From: Chthoniobacteraceae bacterium | GTDB lineage: Bacteria; Verrucomicrobiota; Verrucomicrobiia; Chthoniobacterales; Chthoniobacteraceae | NCBI GenBank assembly: GCA_947449735.1 | Contig: CANFTB010000002.1 | Coordinates: 62,001 to 126,000, forward strand | Length of the DNA: 64,000 bases | Direction: 5' to 3' | Shown: piece after piece, positions 59,255 to 64,000 of the stretch | Layout of the letters: every line of letters starts with the position of its first letter | Numbering within the stretch: position 1 is the first letter of the stretch | Made by a program: the position numbers and the translations under genes | The notes under the pieces: model-generated | Told to the model about the DNA's origin: nothing | Databases searched by the model: none | The model's input: the letters and a program-made list of their open reading frames with translations, nothing else

Positions 59255-60793
59255 CTATTGCCACAGACTTCGGTCGAGGGTGCGGTAGCTGACCGCTTCC
59301 TGAATATGTTCGATCTGGATGTGGTCCGCGGCGTCGAGGTCGGCGATGGTGCGCGCTACTTTGAGGATCCTGTCGTAGGCGCGGGCGCTCAGGTGGAGGG
59401 CCTGGACGGCGGCTTGCAGCACGGCGGCGCCTTCGTTGCTGAGGGCGCAGTGTTCGCGGATCTGCCGGGGGCGCATCCGGGCGTTGCAACGGGCGGAGCC
59501 GGAGAATCTGGCGGATTGGCGGGCCCTGGCGGCCAGCACGCGGGAGCGGATTTGGGCGGAGGTCTCGCCGGGTTCGCCACGGGCCATTTCGTTGTAGGTA
59601 ACGGCAGGGACTTCGAGGTGGATGTCGACGCGGTCGAGGAGCGGGCCGGAGATGCGCTGGCGGTAGCGTTGCACCTGCTGGAGGGAGCAGCGGCAGCGTT
59701 GTTTGCGGTCGCCGTAGAATCCGCATGGGCAGGGGTTTAGGGCTGCGACGAGGACGAATTCGGCAGGGAAGGTGAGGCTGCCGGCGGCGCGTGCGATGGT
59801 GACGGAGCCGTCCTCTAGCGGCTGCCTGAGGACTTCAAGGGTGGCTCGCCGAAATTCGGGCAGTTCGTCTAAAAACAAGACGCCGTTGTGGGCGAGGCTG
59901 ACTTCGCCGGGGGTGGGGTTTGCAGAACCGCCGAGGAGGCCGGCATCGGAGATGGTGTGGTGGGGGGAGCGGAACGGGCGCGTGCCGACGAAGGCGGGCT
60001 GCCTGCCGGTGAGGAGGCCGCAGGTGCTGTGGATCTTGGTGGTTTCGATGGCCTCCTCCAGCGACATGGGCGGCATGAGGGAGGGGATGCGTTTGGCCAG
60101 CATGGACTTGCCCGAGCCGGGCGGGCCGAGCATGAGGAGGTTGTGGCCGCCGCTGACGGCCACCTCTACGGCGCGTTTGGCCTGGTGCTGGCCGCGCACC
60201 TCCGCGAAGTCGTCGCAGCCGGCGAGGGTGGCCTGCTGTCGGAGAAGCTCGAGGGCGTTGTGGGGTGCGGGAGGGATGGTGATTTCGCCCCGCAGGAAAC
60301 GGACGGTTTCGGCGAGGCTTTGAACGCCGATGATATCGATGCCGTCGACGAGGGCGGCCTCCGCTGCGTTGGCGGCTGGTAGGATCACGGCGCGGCGGCC
60401 GCGGCGGCGCGCGGCCAGCGCGATCGGCAGGGCGCCGCGCACGGGCCTGACCCCGCCGTCGAGGGCGAGCTCGCCAATGATGCAGAAGCCGGAGAGGTCG
60501 GGGAGCGGCGTTTCCTCGCATGCGCCGACGAGGCCGAGCGCGATGGGAAGATCGAAGTAAGGGCCCTCCTTGCGGACGTCGGCGGGAGCGAGGTTGATGG
60601 TGGTGCGGCCGCGGGGCCAGTGGAGCATGCTGTTGGTGACGGCCGTGGTGACGCGGTCGCGGCTTTCACGGACGGCGGTGTCTGGGAGGCCGACGAGGAC
60701 GATGGCCGCGGTGCCGCTGGCGGAGTTGACCTCGATTTCAACCTCCAGCCCCTCGACACCTTGAACCGCCGCTGAGAACACTTTTGCCAGCAT
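59255..60793 (-). CDS. comM: YifB/ComM-family Mg-chelatase-like AAA+ ATPase
   Basis: 512 residues from the ATG at 60793, where the family's usual [12 protein letters not shown] start lies (an in-frame ATG at 60811 adds six). N-terminal Lon-like ChlI domain ([18 protein letters not shown]), Walker [14 protein letters not shown] (Lys229), Walker B region [10 protein letters not shown] and the Mg-chelatase C-terminal helical domain ([13 protein letters not shown]). ComM-type proteins are branch-migration helicases that extend natural transformation. Divergent from the aldo/keto reductase. Confidence 0.95.
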   Translation of the reverse strand: MLAKVFSAAVQGVEGLEVEIEVNSASGTAAIVLVGLPDTAVRESRDRVTTAVTNSMLHWPRGRTTINLAPADVRKEGPYFDLPIALGLVGACEETPLPDLSGFCIIGELALDGGVRPVRGALPIALAARRRGRRAVILPAANAAEAALVDGIDIIGVQSLAETVRFLRGEITIPPAPHNALELLRQQATLAGCDDFAEVRGQHQAKRAVEVAVSGGHNLLMLGPPGSGKSMLAKRIPSLMPPMSLEEAIETTKIHSTCGLLTGRQPAFVGTRPFRSPHHTISDAGLLGGSANPTPGEVSLAHNGVLFLDELPEFRRATLEVLRQPLEDGSVTIARAAGSLTFPAEFVLVAALNPCPCGFYGDRKQRCRCSLQQVQRYRQRISGPLLDRVDIHLEVPAVTYNEMARGEPGETSAQIRSRVLAARARQSARFSGSARCNARMRPRQIREHCALSNEGAAVLQAAVQALHLSARAYDRILKVARTIADLDAADHIQIEHIQEAVSYRTLDRSLWQ

Positions 60794-60921
60794 GCTTCTG
60801 AATCGCAGCATAGGCGGGATTTTTTTCGCAAAGCTTTTGGTGGGGCGTGGGGGGAGGGCGGCTGTCGGACGGGCGCTCGCAGCTTGACGCCTGCGGGCCG
60901 ATGAGGGGGAATGTGGGACAT

Positions 60922-61836
60922 ATGTCCCATCGCACCCCCCTCTCTGCGTTCGGCCCCGAGTTTTCCCGGATCGTCTTCGGCACCTGGCGGGTTCTGGATG
61001 ATCCGGAGACGCGCTCCGCTGAGGGCCTGCTGGAGCGGTTGCACGCCTGCCTGGAGGCGGGAATCACCACGGTTGATACGGCGGAGATCTACGGCGTCTA
61101 CCGGGTGGAAGAGGCGCTGGGCGCGGCGTTCGCGAAGGATGCATCGCTGCGGGCGAAGATGGAGGTGGTGAGCAAGTGCGGGATCTATATTCCCTGCGAG
61201 TATCATCCGGACCGGCGTACGGCGTTTTACAACGCGACTGCACAGCGGATAGTGAAGAGCGCGGAAAAGTCGCTGCGGTTTCTGGGGACGGATTATCTGG
61301 ATCTGCTGCTGGTGCACCGGCCGGACTGGCTGACTTCGGCGGACGAGACGGCCGAGGGGCTCAACCAATTGCTGCGGCAGGGGAAAATCCGGGCGGCCGG
61401 GGTTTCGAACTACAGCGTGTCGCAGTTCGAGGCGTTGAATGCGCGGATGGCGCAGCCTCTGGTGACAAACCAGGTGGAGTTCAGCCTGCTGCACATGGAG
61501 CCGATGTGCGACGGGGTTTTTGATCACGCGCAGCAGCACCGTTACCGGCCGATGGCGTGGAGTCCGCTTGCTGGGGGGCTTTTGATGGACGCGGGCCATG
61601 AGGCGGGGCGGCGGGTGGCGGAGGCGTGCGCGGGACTTTCAGCAAAGTACGGGAATGCGACGGCGGACCAACTGGCCTACGCGTGGATCATGGCGCACCC
61701 CGCAGGTGTGCTACCGGTGATTGGAACGCACCGTATGGAGCGGATTCGGGGAGCGTCTGCCGCGGCGGAGATCCGGCTCGAGCGGGAGGACTGGTACGCG
61801 CTTTGGACGGCGGCGAAGGGCCACGGGATTCCGTGA
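60922..61836 (+). CDS. YdhF-like aldo/keto reductase
   Basis: 304 residues from the ATG at 60922, chosen because [23 protein letters not shown] aligns with the start of YdhF-type enzymes (longer frames exist at 60901 and 60847). AKR catalytic residues: Asp and Tyr in [11 protein letters not shown], Lys in VVSKCG, His in LLLVHRPD. Cofactor segment [15 protein letters not shown] and ending [14 protein letters not shown](P)H-dependent oxidoreductase; substrate unknown. Confidence 0.93.
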   Translation: MSHRTPLSAFGPEFSRIVFGTWRVLDDPETRSAEGLLERLHACLEAGITTVDTAEIYGVYRVEEALGAAFAKDASLRAKMEVVSKCGIYIPCEYHPDRRTAFYNATAQRIVKSAEKSLRFLGTDYLDLLLVHRPDWLTSADETAEGLNQLLRQGKIRAAGVSNYSVSQFEALNARMAQPLVTNQVEFSLLHMEPMCDGVFDHAQQHRYRPMAWSPLAGGLLMDAGHEAGRRVAEACAGLSAKYGNATADQLAYAWIMAHPAGVLPVIGTHRMERIRGASAAAEIRLEREDWYALWTAAKGHGIP

Positions 61837-61899
61837 TGTAAAACGAGGGTTTGCGTACCTTTTGAGAGCGTCGCTGGTTGGCTCCTTTTTCCCTGGCGC

Positions 61900-63183
61900 C
61901 TAGGGATTGCGCCGGTACGCCGTGGTGTTCGTACGGAAATGGAGGTCGTAGAGATTTTTGACTTGGTCCAGTTTCATCAGGACCCACGGTTGCAGGGGGG
62001 AGCGTCCGTTTTTAGTAAAAACGATGTCGTCGGCGATGTAGGCGCACGAATGGTAGGCGTCGCCAGTCTGGGTGTCTGTGAAGAACAGGACGTCGCCGAG
62101 TTCGTAGGGTGGATCAACTTTTGTGAAATTTTCCAAAGTGTAGGCTGTGGCCTGGGGCGGGTCGCAGAGGCGTTCGAGCGGTTCCGGGTTGAAGAAGTTT
62201 AGGGAGGACCAGTGGCAGTCGGGTAGGTAACCCGAACGGGTTTGGGAGGTGTTCGGAAAGGTGAACAGGATTTTGCGGATGTTCGCCGGGAGGAGATGCA
62301 CGAGGTCGAGTTTATTCAGGTTCCCGTAACGTTTCATGGACGCGAGAAAGGTCGAGGCGTCTTTGAAACGCGCCCCCTTATTCCAGTAAGCCGTCAGTTC
62401 CTCGGTCGAACCGGAATCCAGCTGGAGTTTTGCAACAAGGGTCGGTGTGCGGCTGAATGCACTGAGGATGCGGACACGTTCGTCGTTGTACTGAACCAGG
62501 CTCATCAGAGCTGGAGTGTCCGCGAACAGCAGGTTGGATCCGCTCCCGTAGGAGGTCTTTTCAATGAAGCCGAGAGCCTCGTCGCTCACTTTAAAGCCTT
62601 CGAGCCATTTGTGGACCGAGCCTCCGTAAACGATTTCCGGTTCGAGATGGTAGGAGTTCTCCTGCCACAAACCGAGCTTCCGGTAAAGGGCCGCTCGGAA
62701 GTCACGGGGCAGACTCTCGATGTCCTGAATCCTTGGAAAAATCGTGACACCCTCGCTTTCGATCATCCACCGGTCCCTTTCCGTGAGTGCTTCGAGGATT
62801 TCCTGCGGCGGCTTCAGGTCGCTCAGTAGGCGTGCGACGGCATCGGGTTCCATTTTGCCAAAGAACCAGCGGGTCCTCACAGAGGAGGGCTGGCTGGCTT
62901 TGATCAGGTCGATGGGGGCTTCCAGCAGCGCTTCGAAGTACTCGAGCTGACCCCAGGGACCTTTTTGGGAAAGAGACGTTTTCGGAGTCTCCATTTCGGC
63001 CTCAGGAACCTTCTCCTTGGAGGCTTCTGGTGCCGGTTGGTCGAGACGCGGTTCAGCTGAGCCTGCCGCGGAATTCAGCGGGTGGAAAAGAGGAAGCACG
63101 CAGAGCCACGCTGAGGTGAAGAACGCGATGGAAAGGACGTCGGAGCGCTTAAACTGGGAAACGAGAGGGGTTAAGAAAGGCAC
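61900..63183 (-). CDS. Secreted hypothetical protein, possibly NlpC/P60-like
   Basis: About 427 residues from the GTG at 63183 (a TTG at 63243 is an alternative; the longer open frame only shadows the photolyase). Signal-like segment VLSIAFFTSAWLCVLPLF. The middle is helical and unrecognised. The last ~110 residues have a DCHW-SSLNFF element (Cys323), then GDVLFFTDT, AYHSCAYIADD (His378) and FTKNG, echoing the Cys, GDLxFF and His order of NlpC/P60 peptidases. That fold is a suggestion only. It lies 75 bp downstream of the photolyase gene. Confidence 0.55.
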   Translation of the reverse strand: MPFLTPLVSQFKRSDVLSIAFFTSAWLCVLPLFHPLNSAAGSAEPRLDQPAPEASKEKVPEAEMETPKTSLSQKGPWGQLEYFEALLEAPIDLIKASQPSSVRTRWFFGKMEPDAVARLLSDLKPPQEILEALTERDRWMIESEGVTIFPRIQDIESLPRDFRAALYRKLGLWQENSYHLEPEIVYGGSVHKWLEGFKVSDEALGFIEKTSYGSGSNLLFADTPALMSLVQYNDERVRILSAFSRTPTLVAKLQLDSGSTEELTAYWNKGARFKDASTFLASMKRYGNLNKLDLVHLLPANIRKILFTFPNTSQTRSGYLPDCHWSSLNFFNPEPLERLCDPPQATAYTLENFTKVDPPYELGDVLFFTDTQTGDAYHSCAYIADDIVFTKNGRSPLQPWVLMKLDQVKNLYDLHFRTNTTAYRRNP

Positions 63184-63257
63184 GGCTGTGATAAGGAAAG
63201 CTAATTCGAAGGATCTAAAAAATCCTTCAAAATTAGAATTCAAATTGCTTTTAATTT

Positions 63258-64000
63258 TCAGCCGCGAGTTTTTGCGAGGTGTCGTTTGTATGTCGTCAGT
63301 GCAATGTCCCTTTCTTGCGCGTGGTCTACCATCGGCAGGGGATAGGAGGGAACCAGCTTTAATCCCGGTGTGGGGGGCTTGTGAAGCCGCTCGGCGGGGG
63401 TTGAGGCAAGTTCCGGAACCCACTTTTTGATGTATGCGCCGGCGGGGTCGAACCGCAACCCCTGCGTCCAGGGGTTCTGGATTCGGAAGTACGGAGCCGC
63501 GTCCGTCCCCGTGCCTGCGCTCCACTGCCAACCCCCGTTGTTGGAGGCGATTTCGCCGTCCAGAAGCCGCTGCATGAACCATTTTTCCCCCAGCCTCCAG
63601 TCGAGGTGCAGGTCTTTGGTGAGGAACATGGCTGTGATCATGCGCACCCGGTTGTGCATGAAGCCGGTTTGTTTTAATTCGCGCATTCCGGCGTCCACAA
63701 TGGGAAAGCCCGTCGTGCCCTCGCACCAGCGTTGGAAGGATTTTTCGTCATGGCTCCAGGGGAGCCCGCGGTAGGCTACGGAATATTCCCATTCGAGCAC
63801 CTCCGGCTTGTTCCAGAGGACCTGAAAGTAGAATTCCCGCCAGCAAAGTTCGTTGATGTAGATTTGCAGGGAGTGCGCGCCTGATTTGTCGGCGCTGCGC
63901 AGGCGCTCCTGAAGCCGGGCGTAAACTTCGCGTATTGAAAGCAATCCAAAGCGCAGATCCTGCGAAATACGCGAGGTTCCTGAAACCGCCGGCAGATCCC
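63258..64000 (-). CDS. phr: Deoxyribodipyrimidine photolyase (C-terminal part; 5' end outside window)
   Basis: About 247 C-terminal residues, open to the window edge. The FAD-binding domain is evident: SGTSRISQDLRFGLLSIREV, INELCWREFYFQVLW, FPIVDAGMRELKQTGFMHNRVRM and SNNGGWQWSAGTGTDAAPYFRIQNP, the Trp-rich stretch lining the lesion pocket. This is class I CPD photolyase, which uses blue light to split cyclobutane pyrimidine dimers. The antenna-binding N-terminal half is not in the window. Confidence 0.95.
   Translation of the reverse strand, partial: DLPAVSGTSRISQDLRFGLLSIREVYARLQERLRSADKSGAHSLQIYINELCWREFYFQVLWNKPEVLEWEYSVAYRGLPWSHDEKSFQRWCEGTTGFPIVDAGMRELKQTGFMHNRVRMITAMFLTKDLHLDWRLGEKWFMQRLLDGEIASNNGGWQWSAGTGTDAAPYFRIQNPWTQGLRFDPAGAYIKKWVPELASTPAERLHKPPTPGLKLVPSYPLPMVDHAQERDIALTTYKRHLAKTRG

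Noticed and set aside
63258-63726. N-terminal extension of the gene at 61900 into the photolyase
   Set aside because: The residues are an out-of-frame reading of photolyase; the exported protein more likely starts at 63183.

Overview
The window looks like a piece of a GC-rich Verrucomicrobiota chromosome. The evidence is the combination of a giant PATR-repeat autotransporter, a Planctomycetes/Verrucomicrobia-type cytochrome-DUF1553/DUF1501 pair, the futalosine menaquinone genes mqnE-mqnA, Pkn-type kinases with a DWG motif and FGE-like tails, and a Gram-negative envelope gene set (heptose genes, AsmA/TamB-like protein, autotransporter). No rRNA, tRNA or CRISPR array was recognised.

Layout. 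1-7071: 3' part of a giant autotransporter. 7.2-10.1 kb: small accessory genes (glycine-zipper lipoprotein, SET-domain protein, YkgJ-type cysteine protein with an acyltransferase-like partner). 10.8-13.2 kb: RecQ helicase and a HAD phosphatase. 13.4-19.3 kb: a co-directional run of a secreted Pro-rich protein, a TPR protein with a TonB-like Pro/Ala/Lys linker, a small FlgN-like coiled-coil protein, an NtrC-type regulator, a secreted PepSY-like protein and ispE. 19.3-24.4 kb, minus strand: mutL, MGMT, two tail-anchored coiled-coil proteins and an RlmI-like methyltransferase. 24.5-31.2 kb: HtrA-like protease, ArnT-like glycosyltransferase, PAP2 phosphatase, AsmA/TamB-like protein.

31.2-40.5 kb is an accessory island. 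A diverged 55-bp direct repeat lies at each end, and the left copy abuts an integrase remnant. Inside are a VapBC module and two copies of a composite unit: a phage-like gene remnant, a DUF433/DUF5615 toxin-antitoxin pair and a large FHA-like/kinase/TM/TPR/FGE-like membrane protein. The two kinases are almost identical at the N-terminus and strongly diverged at the C-terminal sensor-like domain. This island is the most unusual part of the window.

40.6-42.5 kb: mqnE-mqnA. 42.9-47.5 kb: a surface/cell-wall operon (DNRLRE-collagen protein, modular amidase with GQLK repeats, lipoprotein), convergent with an orphan dltA. 49.5-50.7 kb: gmhA-gmhB-like heptose genes. 50.8-52.7 kb: an SDR-like degenerate protein, then a repeat-rich gene desert. 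52.7-57.4 kb: the DUF1553/DUF1501 pair. 57.7-64.0 kb: NTF2-like secreted protein, YifB/ComM ATPase, YdhF-like aldo/keto reductase, a possible NlpC/P60-like secreted protein, and the C-terminal part of a DNA photolyase running off the window.
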